This document shows positions 43,111 through 51,680 of a stretch of 64,000 bases of DNA, in pieces; the first letter of the stretch is position 1; the number at the start of each line of letters is the position of its first letter. Origin of the DNA: Salipiger marinus (GTDB lineage Bacteria > Pseudomonadota > Alphaproteobacteria > Rhodobacterales > Rhodobacteraceae); assembly GCF_900100085.1 (NCBI RefSeq), contig NZ_FNEJ01000013.1:1-64000 (forward strand), given 5' to 3'. The translations under genes were made by a program, and so were the position numbers. A model generated the notes under the pieces. That model saw only the letters and a list, made by a program, of their open reading frames with translations. It was not told the origin of the DNA and did no database searches.

Positions 43111-43863
43111 TCAGCCCCCCAGAAAACTGCGCCGCACCTGCGGATCGGCCAGCAGATCCTGCCCGGTGCCGGTAAAGGCATTGCCGCCCTGCACCAGCAC
43201 ATAGCCTTTGTCGGCGATCTCCAGCGCCTGCCGGGCGTTCTGCTCCACCATCAGGATCGGAATGCCGGTGCGCGAGACCTCGATGATGCGGTCAAAAAGC
43301 TCGTCCATGACGATGGGCGACACCCCCGCCGTCGGCTCGTCCAGCATCAGCACCGAAGGCTTGGTCATCAGCGCCCGGCCCACCGCCACCTGCTGGCGCT
43401 GCCCGCCGGAAAGCTCGCCCGCCGCCTGCCGCCGCTTGTCGCGCAGGATCGGAAACAGGCCATAGATCTGCTCCATCGTGGCGCGCAGATCGTCGCGGCG
43501 CAGGAAGGCGCCCATTTCAAGATTCTCTTCCACCGTCATCGACGGAAAGATGTTGCGGGTCTGCGGCACGAATCCCATGCCCTTGGCCACCCGCGCCTGC
43601 GGGCTGAGCGTGGTGATGTCCTCGCCATCCAGCACCACACGGCCCGTGCGCAGCGTCAGCATGCCGAAAAGCGCCTTCATGGCGGTGGACTTGCCCGCGC
43701 CATTGGGGCCCACGATCACCGCGATCTCGCCGCGCTCCACCGCGATGGTGCAGCCCTGCAGGATGTCGGCGCCGCGCCCGTAGCCGCCCGTCATCGCCTC
43801 GCCGATCAGGAACGGCGCCGGCGCCGAAGGGGTCGCGGCAGGCATCGTGGCGTTCTCGGTCAT
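43111..43863 (-). CDS. livF: ABC transporter ATPase LivF
   Basis: Cytosolic ATPase of 250 residues. Walker A is GPNGAGKST, the Q-loop region GFVPQTRNIFPSMTVEENL, the signature LSGGQRQQVAVGRAL, Walker B VLMLDEPTAGV, and the switch histidine is replaced by Q in MVEQNARQAL, as in other LivF proteins. It is separated from livG by a dispersed repeat copy. Confidence 0.94.
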   Translation of the reverse strand: MTENATMPAATPSAPAPFLIGEAMTGGYGRGADILQGCTIAVERGEIAVIVGPNGAGKSTAMKALFGMLTLRTGRVVLDGEDITTLSPQARVAKGMGFVPQTRNIFPSMTVEENLEMGAFLRRDDLRATMEQIYGLFPILRDKRRQAAGELSGGQRQQVAVGRALMTKPSVLMLDEPTAGVSPIVMDELFDRIIEVSRTGIPILMVEQNARQALEIADKGYVLVQGGNAFTGTGQDLLADPQVRRSFLGG

Positions 43864-43870
43864 GAGCTTG

Positions 43871-43919
43871 CCCCTTCCAGCGGCTGAAAATATCCCGGGG
43901 GTATGGGGGCAGCGCCCCC
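43871..43919 (-). repeat. Dispersed modular palindromic repeat, copy 4 (minus strand)
   Basis: Read on the minus strand: head GGGGGCGCTGCCCCC (43919-43905), 3-base linker, CCCCCGGGATATTTT (43901-43887), tail CAGCCGCTGGAAGGGG (43886-43871). It starts 18 bases past the livG stop, in sense orientation, and ends 8 bases before the livF start, so it lies inside the operon mRNA. Confidence 0.85.
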
Positions 43920-43936
43920 ATGGCGCAGCCCTGCCG

Positions 43937-44716
43937 TCATCCGACCATATCCTTGTTCTTGAGCCCGGTGCCCAGATAGGCCTCGATCACCGCCTCATTG
44001 GCCTTGATCTCCTCCACCGAGCCCTCGGCCAGCACCCGGCCCTCGGCCATGACGATGACCGGATCGCAGAGCCTGCCGATGAACTCCATGTCATGCTCGA
44101 TCATGCAGAAGGTATAGCCGCGTTCGCGGTTCAGCCGCAGGATGGCATCGCCGATGGTGTTGAGCAGGGTGCGGTTCACCCCCGCGCCGACCTCGTCCAG
44201 AAACACGATCCTCGCCTCCACCATCATGGTGCGGCCAAGCTCGAGCAGTTTCTTCTGCCCGCCGGACAGGTTGCCGGCCTTTTCATCCTTCAGATGGGAA
44301 ATCGTCAGGAAATCAAGAACTTCATCGGCTTTCTTCAGCAGCGCCGCCTCTTCCTGCGCGATGCGTCCGCGCTGGAACCACGAGGCCCAGAGCCCTTCGC
44401 CAGTCTGCCCGCCGGGCACCATCATCAGGTTCTCGCGGCAGCTCATCGAGGAAAACTCATGCGCGATCTGGAAGGTGCGCAGCAGCCCCTTGTGGAACAG
44501 CTGGTGCGGGGCAAGCCCGGTGATGTCCTCGCCCTCCATCAGGACGCGGCCGGATGTGGGCGGCAGCGCGCCCGCGATCACGTTGAACAGCGTGGTCTTG
44601 CCCGCGCCATTGGGCCCCACCAGCCCGGTGATCGAGCCGGTCTTGATGGTCAGGCTGGCGCCGTCCACGGCGCGGAAGCCGCCAAAATGGCGGTGCAGGC
44701 TTTCGACCCGGATCAC
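43937..44716 (-). CDS. livG: ABC transporter ATPase LivG
   Basis: ATPase partner of LivF, 259 residues. Walker A is GPNGAGKTT, the signature NLSGGQKKLLELGRTMM, Walker B IVFLDEVGAGV and the switch CMIEHDMEFIGRL. The longer LivG Q-loop insert (SSMSCRENLMMVPGGQTGE) is present. The start is GTG at 44716 after AAGGAC. Confidence 0.94.
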   Translation of the reverse strand: MIRVESLHRHFGGFRAVDGASLTIKTGSITGLVGPNGAGKTTLFNVIAGALPPTSGRVLMEGEDITGLAPHQLFHKGLLRTFQIAHEFSSMSCRENLMMVPGGQTGEGLWASWFQRGRIAQEEAALLKKADEVLDFLTISHLKDEKAGNLSGGQKKLLELGRTMMVEARIVFLDEVGAGVNRTLLNTIGDAILRLNRERGYTFCMIEHDMEFIGRLCDPVIVMAEGRVLAEGSVEEIKANEAVIEAYLGTGLKNKDMVG

Positions 44717-44759
44717 GTCCTTACTCCCCGGTGCGCCGCTTCGGCGCCTTTGTTCTTTG

Positions 44760-44792
44760 TAAAACAGCCCGGGCGCATCCGTCCCGGGCTGT
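44760..44792 (-). terminator. Terminator or attenuator between binding-protein gene and livG
   Basis: On the minus strand, ACAGCCCGGG (44792-44783), loop, CCCGGGCTGT (44773-44764), then TTTT. It lies 24 bases past the binding-protein stop. Partial termination here would let the binding protein be made in excess of the membrane complex. A second stem, GCGCCG-CTT-CGGCGC (44733-44747), follows before livG. Confidence 0.75.
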
Positions 44793-44815
44793 CCAGTCGT
44801 CCTGTCGGAACGGTC

Positions 44816-46000
44816 TTACTTGAAAGAGACCGTCTCGAAAGTGGCGTCCTTGATCTCGTAATAGCGGTAGGACCCGGCGGCTTCACCCGCCCCGATCAGT
44901 TCCACATTGGTGGCGCCCACGTAATCCACGTCGCCGCCAGAGGCAAGGATCTCCAGCGCCTTGCCCAGCTCGCCGGGCAGGATCGGCTCGCCGGGGGCAT
45001 TGGCCACGTCCAGAAGATTGGCCGCAACCGCCGCCGAGGAGGGCTCGCCGCCCTTCATCATCGCCAGCGCGATCAGCGCCGCCGCGTCATAGCTTTCGCG
45101 GGTATAGGTGCTTTCCGCCACGATGCCTGCGGCTTCGGCAGCCTTGGCGAAGGCATCGGCGCCTTCCCCTTCGGCCCATGGCACCGACCCGAAGGATCCC
45201 TCAAGATCGCCGCCGAGATCGGCCAGCAGGGTTTCGGAATACATGCCGTCGCCAAGCGCAAACGTGTCGAAGGCGCCGGAATCGAGCGCTGCCTGAATCA
45301 TGCCCTTGCCGCCGGAATCGGCGTAACCCAGCACGACCAGCGCGTCGCCGCCCGCAGAGGCCAGCGCCCCCACTTCGGCGGAATAGTCGGCCTTGTTGTC
45401 CTCATGCGGCGAGGTCAGGGTGATCTGCCCGCCGGTGCCGGTGAAGGCCGCCTCGAAGGCATCGGCAAAGCCCTTGCCGTAATCGTTGTTGGTATAGGTC
45501 ACGGCAACCGAGGAGATGCCGCGCTCCTGCAGGATCCCGGCCAGAACTTCGCCCTGACGGGCATCCGACGGGGCGGTGCGGAAGAAGAGGCCATTGTCCT
45601 CGACCTCGGACAGCGCCGGAGAGGTGGCGGAGGGCGACACCATGGGCACGCCATTGGGCACGGCCACGTTGGACAGGACAGCACCGGTCACGCCCGAACA
45701 GTCGGCCCCCATGATGGCCACGATGCCATCGGTGGTGACCAGACGTTCCGCGGCGGCGGTGGCGGCGGCGCTGTCGACGCAGGTGCTGTCGGCGCGCACG
45801 GACACGAGGGTGACGCCCTCGAGGAACTTGCCGCTGTCATTGACCTCGATCATCGCCAGCTCTGCCGCGTCGCTCATGGCGGGGGTCAGCGATTCAATGG
45901 GCCCGGTATAGCCCATGATGACCCCGATCTTGGCATCATCCGCCATCGCTGTCCCTGCGGCAAACAGGGGCAGGGCGGAGGCCATAAGCCACTTTTTCAT
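44816..46000 (-). CDS. Periplasmic substrate-binding protein of liv-type transporter
   Basis: A 394-residue exported type I binding protein (Leu/Ile/Val-binding family). The signal peptide MKKWLMASALPLFAAGTAMA is followed by DDAKIGVIMGYTGPIESL. The ligand-pocket region MGADCSGVTGAVLSN contains a cysteine. It heads the six-gene transporter operon. Substrates in this family range from branched-chain amino acids to amides, urea and aromatic acids, so leucine specificity is not assumed. Confidence 0.9.
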   Translation of the reverse strand: MKKWLMASALPLFAAGTAMADDAKIGVIMGYTGPIESLTPAMSDAAELAMIEVNDSGKFLEGVTLVSVRADSTCVDSAAATAAAERLVTTDGIVAIMGADCSGVTGAVLSNVAVPNGVPMVSPSATSPALSEVEDNGLFFRTAPSDARQGEVLAGILQERGISSVAVTYTNNDYGKGFADAFEAAFTGTGGQITLTSPHEDNKADYSAEVGALASAGGDALVVLGYADSGGKGMIQAALDSGAFDTFALGDGMYSETLLADLGGDLEGSFGSVPWAEGEGADAFAKAAEAAGIVAESTYTRESYDAAALIALAMMKGGEPSSAAVAANLLDVANAPGEPILPGELGKALEILASGGDVDYVGATNVELIGAGEAAGSYRYYEIKDATFETVSFK

Positions 46001-46026
46001 TTCAGTTTCTCCCTAGTGGAACTCGC

Positions 46027-46040
46027 GCTCTGGCCAGAGC
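46027..46040. promoter_or_regulatory. Perfect 14-base palindrome ahead of the binding-protein gene
   Basis: GCTCTGGCCAGAGC lies 27-40 bases before the start codon. It could be an operator or a leader hairpin; the regulator is unknown. Confidence 0.4.
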
Positions 46041-46128
46041 CTATGCGCGTCATATGCAAAAGAAAAGGGCATTTGGTGGCGGCCCGGGCAGAGGGTCCGG
46101 CCGGATTGCGGGGACGGGAGAGGCCGCA

Positions 46129-46197
46129 GGGGGCGCTGCCCCCGAAGCCCGTTCCGGGCTTCTCCCCCGGGATATTTGCGGTCAGAAGAAGGTGGGG
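46129..46197 (+). repeat. Dispersed modular palindromic repeat, copy 5 (hairpin linker)
   Basis: Head GGGGGCGCTGCCCCC (46129-46143), linker hairpin GAAGCCCG-TTC-CGGGCTTC (46144-46162), CCCCCGGGATATTT (46164-46177) and tail GCGGTCAGAAGAAGGTGGGG (46178-46197). It reads on plus, with the tail 6 bases from the stop of the minus-strand GlxA gene. Confidence 0.85.
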
Positions 46198-46203
46198 CCG
46201 GGG

Positions 46204-47211
46204 TCAGTCCTCGGCGCGGGGGGCGGATCCGGCGGGGCTGCCCTGACTGCCGCGTTCGCGATAGGGCGTGGTCTGGTAATGGGCGCGGTAGCATTTCGAG
46301 AAATGCGAGGGGCTGGCGAAGCCGCAGGCCAGCGCCACGTTGATCACGCTCATGTCGGTCTGCATCAGCAGGTTGCGCGCCTTCTGCAGGCGCAGTTCCA
46401 TGTAATAACGCTTCGGGCTGCGGTTGAGATAGCGGCGGAACAGCCGTTCCAGCTGCCGGGTCGACATGCCGACCTCGCGGGCGAGCAGCGCCGGGCTGAG
46501 CGGATCCTCGACATTGGCCTCCATGCGGTGGATGACCTGCGCGAGCTTGGGATGGCGCACGCCGATGCGGGTGGGCACCGACAGGCGCTGCGTGTCCTGA
46601 TCGGTGCGGATCGCGCTGTAGATCAGCTGGTCGGCCACGGCATTGGCCAGATCCTCGCCATGGTCATCGGCGATGAGCTTGAGCATGAGATCGATGGAGG
46701 AGGTGCCGCCCGCGGTGGAGAGCCGGTTGCCGTCCATGACGAAGACCTGCTTGGTCAGGGTGACCTCCTCGAATTCCTCGGCGAAGCTGTCGTGGTTTTC
46801 CCAGTGGATGGTGGCGCGCTTGCCGTCGAGCAGCCCGGCCCGCGCCAGCGTCCATGCGGCGGTGCAGAGACCGCCGATGGTCAGCCCGCGCCGGGCCTCG
46901 CGGCGCAGCCAGTTCAGCAGCTTGCGCGTGGTGCCCAGATGCACGTCGAGCCCGCCGCAGACCAGCACCGTGTCGTCGCGGGAGAGTTCGGGCAGCGGGC
47001 AGTCCAGCCGCACCGGCACGCCCGCGGAACAGCTGATGCTGTCGCCCTCGGCGCCGGTCAGCACCCAGCTGTAGAGCGTGCGGTCGGCCATGCGGTTGGC
47101 GATGCGCAGCGCCTCGAGGGCTGCGGAGAAGCTGAGCAGGGTGAAATCGGGCAGCAGAACGAAGACGAAGCGGCGCGGCCTCGGATCGGTGGCGGGGCGC
47201 GGGTCCGGCAT
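46204..47211 (-). CDS. GlxA-family transcriptional regulator (DJ-1/PfpI + AraC HTH)
   Basis: A 335-residue regulator. The N-terminal DJ-1/PfpI-like domain (about 12-185) starts RRFVFVLLPDFTLLSFSAA and keeps a cysteine at the nucleophile position in GGLCTAAWTLARAG. The C-terminal AraC domain has MSTRQLERLFRRYLNRSP and VALACGFASPSHFSKCYR. The layout resembles GbdR-like regulators of betaine/carnitine metabolism. The start at 47211 follows AAGGA. It is divergent from the DAHP synthase gene; targets are unknown, and the adjacent liv-type operon is a candidate. Confidence 0.88.
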   Translation of the reverse strand: MPDPRPATDPRPRRFVFVLLPDFTLLSFSAALEALRIANRMADRTLYSWVLTGAEGDSISCSAGVPVRLDCPLPELSRDDTVLVCGGLDVHLGTTRKLLNWLRREARRGLTIGGLCTAAWTLARAGLLDGKRATIHWENHDSFAEEFEEVTLTKQVFVMDGNRLSTAGGTSSIDLMLKLIADDHGEDLANAVADQLIYSAIRTDQDTQRLSVPTRIGVRHPKLAQVIHRMEANVEDPLSPALLAREVGMSTRQLERLFRRYLNRSPKRYYMELRLQKARNLLMQTDMSVINVALACGFASPSHFSKCYRAHYQTTPYRERGSQGSPAGSAPRAED

Positions 47212-47413
47212 GGGCAAGTCCTTGGCGGGGCTGGGGCGAAGCTGGCGGTCGGGCGGGCGGAGCGGCAGCCCCCACCGGGCGGGAAGGCCACGCAGCGTCA
47301 AGGCATGTCGGTTTTGTATCTTTTCCGCAAGCCTTCGCAGCGCCGGATCGGCGAATTCGTACTGGTCTTGACAGGTTGCCTTCTGTATAGGCGGGAGACG
47401 TTTTTGCGAAGAC

Positions 47414-47426
47414 GTTTACGCTAACG
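47414..47426. promoter_or_regulatory. LacI-type operator-like site upstream of DAHP synthase
   Basis: GTTTACGCTAACG: a CG-centred imperfect palindrome 22 bases before the start codon, nearly identical to the site ahead of the aldolase gene. It could repress by blocking initiation. Confidence 0.4.
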
Positions 47427-47447
47427 GAGTGTCGTCGGGAGAGAGCC

Positions 47448-48818
47448 ATGACCGAGTGGAGCAAGTCGAGCTGGAGATCGAAGCCGCGGATCCAGATGCC
47501 GGATTATGAAGATCAGGCAGATCTGGGAGCCGTGGAGGCGCAGCTGTCCAAGTATCCGCCGCTGGTTTTTGCAGGCGAGGCCCGCAGGCTGCGCGAGGAG
47601 CTGGGCAAGGCGTCGCGCGGCGAGGCGTTCCTGCTGCAGGGCGGCGACTGCGCCGAGGCCTTTGACCAGTTCTCCGCCAATGCGATCCGCGACACCTTCA
47701 AGGTGATGCTGCAGATGGCCATGGTGCTGACCTATGGCGCCAAGGTGCCGGTGGTGAAGGTGGGCCGCATGGCGGGCCAGTTCGCCAAGCCGCGCTCTGC
47801 CCCCACCGAGGTGGTGGACGGCGTCGAGCTGCCGAGCTTCCGCGGCGACATCATCAACGAGCTGGCCTTCACCGCCGAGGCGCGGCGTCCCAACCCGCAG
47901 AAGATGCTGCAGGCCTATACGCAGGCCGCCGCCACGCTGAACCTGATCCGCGCCTTTTCCACCGGCGGCTATGCCGACGTGCATCAGGTCCATGCCTGGA
48001 CGCTGGGCTTTGTGGAGGGCGAGAAGGCGGCGCGCTACCGCGATCTGGCCAACCGCATTTCCGACACGCTGGATTTCATGAAGGCGGCGGGCATCGACAG
48101 CAACCGCTCCGCGGCGCTGCATCAGGTGAATTTCTACACCTCGCACGAGGCGCTGCTGCTGGAATATGAAGAGGCGCTGACCCGCGTCGACAGCACCTCC
48201 GGCAAGTGGCTGGCAGGCTCGGGCCATATGGTCTGGATCGGCGACCGCACCCGGCAGCCCGATGGCGCCCATGTGGAATATGCGCGCGGCGTGCTGAACC
48301 CGATCGGGCTGAAATGCGGGCCTTCGATGACCACCGAGGATCTGAAGGTGCTGATCGAGAAGCTGAACCCGCAGAACGAGGCGGGGCGGCTGACGCTGAT
48401 CTCGCGCTTTGGCGCGGGCAAGGTGGCCGAGCATCTGCCGCGGCTGATCCGCAGCGTGCGCGAGATGGGCGCCAATGTGCTGTGGGTCTGCGATCCGATG
48501 CATGGCAACACGATCAAATCGGCCTCCGGCTACAAGACGCGGCCCTTCGATGCGGTGCTGCGCGAGGTGCGGGAGTTCTTTGCCGTGCACAAGGACGAGG
48601 GCACGGTGCCGGGCGGCGTGCATTTCGAGATGACCGGTCAGGATGTGACCGAATGCACCGGCGGGCTTTATGCGCTGTCCGATGACAACCTGTCGGACCG
48701 GTACCACACCGCCTGCGACCCGCGGCTCAATGCCTCGCAGTCGCTGGAGCTGGCTTTCCTTGTCGCCGAGGAGCTGACCGCGCTGCGCGCCGAACGTCCG
48801 GCGGCGATGAACGGCTGA
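47448..48818 (+). CDS. Class II 3-deoxy-7-phosphoheptulonate synthase
   Basis: First step of the shikimate pathway: phosphoenolpyruvate plus erythrose-4-phosphate to DAHP. This is the plant/Mycobacterium-like class II form, 456 residues. Blocks [47 protein letters not shown] and [15 protein letters not shown] are conserved. The start at 47448 follows GGGAGAGAG. aroQ at the window end belongs to the same pathway but is far away. Confidence 0.95.
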   Translation: MTEWSKSSWRSKPRIQMPDYEDQADLGAVEAQLSKYPPLVFAGEARRLREELGKASRGEAFLLQGGDCAEAFDQFSANAIRDTFKVMLQMAMVLTYGAKVPVVKVGRMAGQFAKPRSAPTEVVDGVELPSFRGDIINELAFTAEARRPNPQKMLQAYTQAAATLNLIRAFSTGGYADVHQVHAWTLGFVEGEKAARYRDLANRISDTLDFMKAAGIDSNRSAALHQVNFYTSHEALLLEYEEALTRVDSTSGKWLAGSGHMVWIGDRTRQPDGAHVEYARGVLNPIGLKCGPSMTTEDLKVLIEKLNPQNEAGRLTLISRFGAGKVAEHLPRLIRSVREMGANVLWVCDPMHGNTIKSASGYKTRPFDAVLREVREFFAVHKDEGTVPGGVHFEMTGQDVTECTGGLYALSDDNLSDRYHTACDPRLNASQSLELAFLVAEELTALRAERPAAMNG

Positions 48819-48827
48819 GGCGAGGCC

Positions 48828-48876
48828 GGGGGCGCTGCCCCCGGACCCCCGGGATATTTGGAGCCGAAGGAAGGGG
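48828..48876 (+). repeat. Dispersed modular palindromic repeat, copy 6
   Basis: Head GGGGGCGCTGCCCCC (48828-48842), 3-base linker, CCCCCGGGATATTT (48846-48859), tail GGAGCCGAAGGAAGGGG (48860-48876). It starts 10 bases past the DAHP synthase stop and runs directly into a terminator stem. Confidence 0.87.
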
Positions 48877-48904
48877 CGGGGGCCGAGGGGCCGCCGCCCT
48901 TTTT
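48874..48904 (+). terminator. Terminator after DAHP synthase
   Basis: Stem GGGCGGGGGCC (48874-48884) with GGCCGCCGCCC (48889-48899), one mismatch, four-base loop, then five T. Its first bases are shared with the repeat tail. Confidence 0.8.
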
Positions 48905-48962
48905 GCGTGTCCGGCGCGGGCTGAGCGCTAGGTCCTGCTGGAGAACTGGCAGGAGGTTTGCG

Positions 48963-49367
48963 ATGCGAGGGATGATGCGGACGGTGATGGCGGCGGGGCT
49001 GGTGCTGGCGGCGCAGGGCGCGCGGGCGGAGCCCGAGCCGGATCTGGCGGCGTTGCGCTGGCAGGCGCGCCCGCTGCTGGTCTTTGCGCAGGGGGCGTCG
49101 GATCCGCGCTATGTGGCCCAGATGGCGCAGCTTTCGGAGGCCGGGGGTGCGCTGCGCGCGCGCGACATGGTGCTGTTCGGGGATGCGGCACCGGAGCGGC
49201 AGGGGGCGCTGCGGGCGCGGTTTGCGCCCGAGGGATTCCTGCTGGTGCTGATCGGCAAGGATGGTGGCGTCAAGCTTGCCACGGAGGAGGTGACACCGAA
49301 CGAGGCGCTGTTTGCGCTGGTGGATGCCATGCCCATGCGCCGCCGCGAGATGCGGCAGCAGGAGTGA
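48963..49367 (+). CDS. Exported DUF4174-type protein
   Basis: A 134-residue protein with a signal peptide (MRGMMRTVMAAGLVLAAQGA, cleavage near ARA). The mature part WQARPLLVFAQGASDPRYVAQ, then a RDMVLFGD strand and FLLVLIGKDGGVKLA, matches the thioredoxin-like DUF4174 family, without a CxxC. Function unknown. The start has an optimal AGGAGG site 6 bases upstream. Convergent with the ggpS-like gene; a hairpin GGGCGGCGC/GCGCCGCCC (49369-49393) separates them. Confidence 0.82.
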   Translation: MRGMMRTVMAAGLVLAAQGARAEPEPDLAALRWQARPLLVFAQGASDPRYVAQMAQLSEAGGALRARDMVLFGDAAPERQGALRARFAPEGFLLVLIGKDGGVKLATEEVTPNEALFALVDAMPMRRREMRQQE

Positions 49368-49368
49368 C

Positions 49369-49393
49369 GGGCGGCGCAGGGCGCGCGCCGCCC
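49369..49393. terminator. Hairpin between convergent DUF4174 and ggpS-like genes
   Basis: GGGCGGCGC (49369-49377), 7-base loop, GCGCCGCCC (49385-49393). Strong nine-pair stem, no T run. Confidence 0.45.
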
Positions 49394-49406
49394 GGACCCC
49401 GGTGGC

Positions 49407-50903
49407 TCAGGCGGCTTCGGGCGCAAAATCCTTTGGCGAGAGCAGCGCCAGCTGGTCGCGGGCCCAGTGCCGGGTGTCGCGCTTGCTGACCGCGCTGCGC
49501 AGCAGGGCCATGCGGGCGCGGCGTTCCGGTTCCGGCATGTCCATGGCGAGATCGATGGCGAAATCCATGGCGCGGCTGGAGAACGGATTGGTCAGCACCG
49601 CCGCCCCCAGTTCCACCGCCGCCCCGGCAAATTCCGACAGCACCAGCACGCCGTCGCCATCCTTGCGCGCGGCCACATATTCCTTGCAGACAAGGTTCAT
49701 GCCATCGGCCAGCGGCGTGATCCATGCCACATCGGCCACCTGATACCACGCCACCAGTTCCTCGAACGGGACGGCGCGGGAGATCAGCGCCACCGGCTGG
49801 AAGGTGAAGCTGCCGAAGCGGCCATTGATTCGGCCGGCGATTTCCTCCAGTTCCTTCTGGATCGGCTCGTAGACGGTCATGGCGCGGTTGGCAGGCACCG
49901 AGACATGCAGCAGCCGCACCTGTCCGCGCAGGTCGGCGCGGCGTTCCAGCAGCCGCTCGAAGGCCAGAAGCTGGTCTGCGCCGCCCTTCGTGTAATCGGT
50001 GCGCCCGACCGAAAGCAGCAGCTTGCCCTCGCCGATTTCAGAGCGGAAGCGGGTGGCGCGTTCGTCGGTGGCCTCGTTTTCGGCGAGCCCCTTGATGTAA
50101 TCGGTATCGACACCCACCGGTGTCACGCCCAGATGCACCACATGCCCGGTGTCGAGATGGATCTCGGTGGGCATGGTGCGGTCCGACAGCGCCGAGCCTT
50201 CGGAGATCAGATCGGACGGCACGGGTTTGCGCGGCACATTGCCCACATCGCGCAGGCTGCGCACGCAGGAGACGAAGTTGGCGGCATAGCGCGGGATGTG
50301 GAAGCCCACCACATCGGCGGCCAGCAGCGAATCGATGATCTCGCCGCGCCAGGGCAGCACGTTGAACATGTCCGCCGAGGGGAAGGGCGTGTGGTGGTAG
50401 AAGGAGATGCGCAGATCGGGGCGCATCTGGCGCAGATAGCCGGGCACCAGCCACAGGTTGTAGTCATGCACCCAGACGGCGGCGCCTTTGGCGGCTTCCG
50501 AGGCGGCGGCCTCTGCGAAGGCCCAGTTCACCTCCTTGAAGGTGGGCCAGTCCACCGGGTCGTAGTTATATTTTTCCTTGAAGCCGTGCAGGATTGGCCA
50601 GAACGCCTCCTTGGAGGTGATGTGGTAGAAGCTGCTGACCTGTTCGGCGGTCAGGGGCAGGCGCGACACGGTGTATTTGCCGAAGCTGTCCTCGATCTCC
50701 ACCACCCGGTCGAACCCGGGGTTGGAGGTGTCCTTGGCTTCTTTCCACGCCACCCAGGCGGCCTTCTCGACCGAGCCGAAAAAGCTTTTCAGCGTGGGCA
50801 CGATGCCGTTGGGGCTTTTGTTCTCGCGGTATTCGGTTTTGCCGTCGACCACCACCTCTTCATAGGGCTGGCGGTGATAGACGATGACCAGATCACTGGA
50901 CAT
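49407..50903 (-). CDS. ggpS: Glucosylglycerol-phosphate synthase-like GT20 enzyme
   Basis: GT20 glycosyltransferase of 498 residues. GgpS transfers glucose from ADP-glucose to glycerol-3-phosphate, giving glucosylglycerol-phosphate; OtsA instead uses glucose-6-phosphate. The N-terminus LVIVYHRQPYEEV and KSPNGIVPTLKSFF (29-42), LPLTAEQVSSFYHITSKEAF, WVHDYNLWLVP (144-154) and FYHHTPFPSADMFNVLPWR (168-186) resemble cyanobacterial GgpS and differ from OtsA. RTDYTKG (301-307) and DGMNLVCKEYVAA are the donor-site motifs. It is last in an operon with gpsA and a HAD phosphatase, which supports the assignment. OtsA activity cannot be excluded without assay. Confidence 0.8.
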   Translation of the reverse strand: MSSDLVIVYHRQPYEEVVVDGKTEYRENKSPNGIVPTLKSFFGSVEKAAWVAWKEAKDTSNPGFDRVVEIEDSFGKYTVSRLPLTAEQVSSFYHITSKEAFWPILHGFKEKYNYDPVDWPTFKEVNWAFAEAAASEAAKGAAVWVHDYNLWLVPGYLRQMRPDLRISFYHHTPFPSADMFNVLPWRGEIIDSLLAADVVGFHIPRYAANFVSCVRSLRDVGNVPRKPVPSDLISEGSALSDRTMPTEIHLDTGHVVHLGVTPVGVDTDYIKGLAENEATDERATRFRSEIGEGKLLLSVGRTDYTKGGADQLLAFERLLERRADLRGQVRLLHVSVPANRAMTVYEPIQKELEEIAGRINGRFGSFTFQPVALISRAVPFEELVAWYQVADVAWITPLADGMNLVCKEYVAARKDGDGVLVLSEFAGAAVELGAAVLTNPFSSRAMDFAIDLAMDMPEPERRARMALLRSAVSKRDTRHWARDQLALLSPKDFAPEAA

Positions 50904-50906
50904 GGG

Positions 50907-51680
50907 TCAGACTCCTTCGATGTCGTGCAGTCCGAAGGCGCCGATGGCCTCCAGAATGCCTGCGGCGCCGATGGCGCGCGCGGTATGGACATGGGGCAGG
51001 CCGCTGACCTCGGCCAGCAGGGCGGGCTCGGCGCCGCCCACGGCCACGGCGGGCAGCCCGCATTGCAGCATGGACAGATCGTTGAGCGTGTCACCGGCGG
51101 CCAGAACGCGCGTTTCTTCCAGCCCCAGATGGGCGACCAGACGGCGCAGCGACGGACCCTTGGAGATGCCGCGCGGCAGCACGTCGAAAAAGCGGTTGTC
51201 CGAAATCAGCGGGTCATGGCCCAGATCCCGGACCTTGTCGCTGGCCGAGGGATCAAAAGTTTCGGCATCCAGATCATAGCTGATCCGGTAGCGGAACGGC
51301 GTCGGCTGCAGCGTCAGGCCGGGATGGCCGTCAAGGGCTGCGCGCACCGTCTCGCCGGCATCGCCCCATGTGGCGGCGATCTCTTCCTCCAGCGGAGCCA
51401 GCGGCGTGACCTCGCCGCCCTGCAGCCGGGCGATGGTGGTGCCGACATCGCCCACCACATATTCCGGCCATGGCACGCCGCCTGCGCAAAGCTCGCGGAT
51501 GAAACGCGGATCGCGTCCGGTGACGAAGATCAGCCCGACGCTGTCGCGGTTCGACTCGATCCAGCGATAGAGCCGCTGCCGGTCCTCCTCGCTGCCGCCC
51601 AGAAAGGTGCCGTCCAGATCGGTGGCCAGCACCATGCGGGTGGTGGCGATGTCACGGGCGGGGAGCGCGTCAAGGCTCAT
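50907..51680 (-). CDS. HAD phosphatase, probable glucosylglycerol-phosphate phosphatase
   Basis: A 257-residue HAD hydrolase of the sucrose-phosphatase/Cof-like branch. Motif I is DLDGT (21-25), motif II LIFVTGRD, motif III the lysine in GISKGPSLRRL and motif IV GDTLNDLSML. Its stop lies 3 bases before the ggpS start, and its start overlaps the gpsA stop (ATGA). Position and family suggest it removes the phosphate from the GT20 product. In some proteobacteria a HAD domain is fused to GgpS; here it is separate. Confidence 0.8.
   Translation of the reverse strand: MSLDALPARDIATTRMVLATDLDGTFLGGSEEDRQRLYRWIESNRDSVGLIFVTGRDPRFIRELCAGGVPWPEYVVGDVGTTIARLQGGEVTPLAPLEEEIAATWGDAGETVRAALDGHPGLTLQPTPFRYRISYDLDAETFDPSASDKVRDLGHDPLISDNRFFDVLPRGISKGPSLRRLVAHLGLEETRVLAAGDTLNDLSMLQCGLPAVAVGGAEPALLAEVSGLPHVHTARAIGAAGILEAIGAFGLHDIEGV

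Noticed and set aside
47368-47391. TTGACA and TATAGG upstream of DAHP synthase as a promoter
   Set aside because: Only 12 bases separate them; the spacing is too short for a normal sigma-70 promoter, so the pair was not listed.
49407-50903. Trehalose-6-phosphate synthase (OtsA) as the primary call
   Set aside because: N-terminal and acceptor-site blocks match GgpS, and the neighbours are gpsA and a HAD phosphatase, not otsB-like plus glucose-6-phosphate metabolism. Kept as the alternative.
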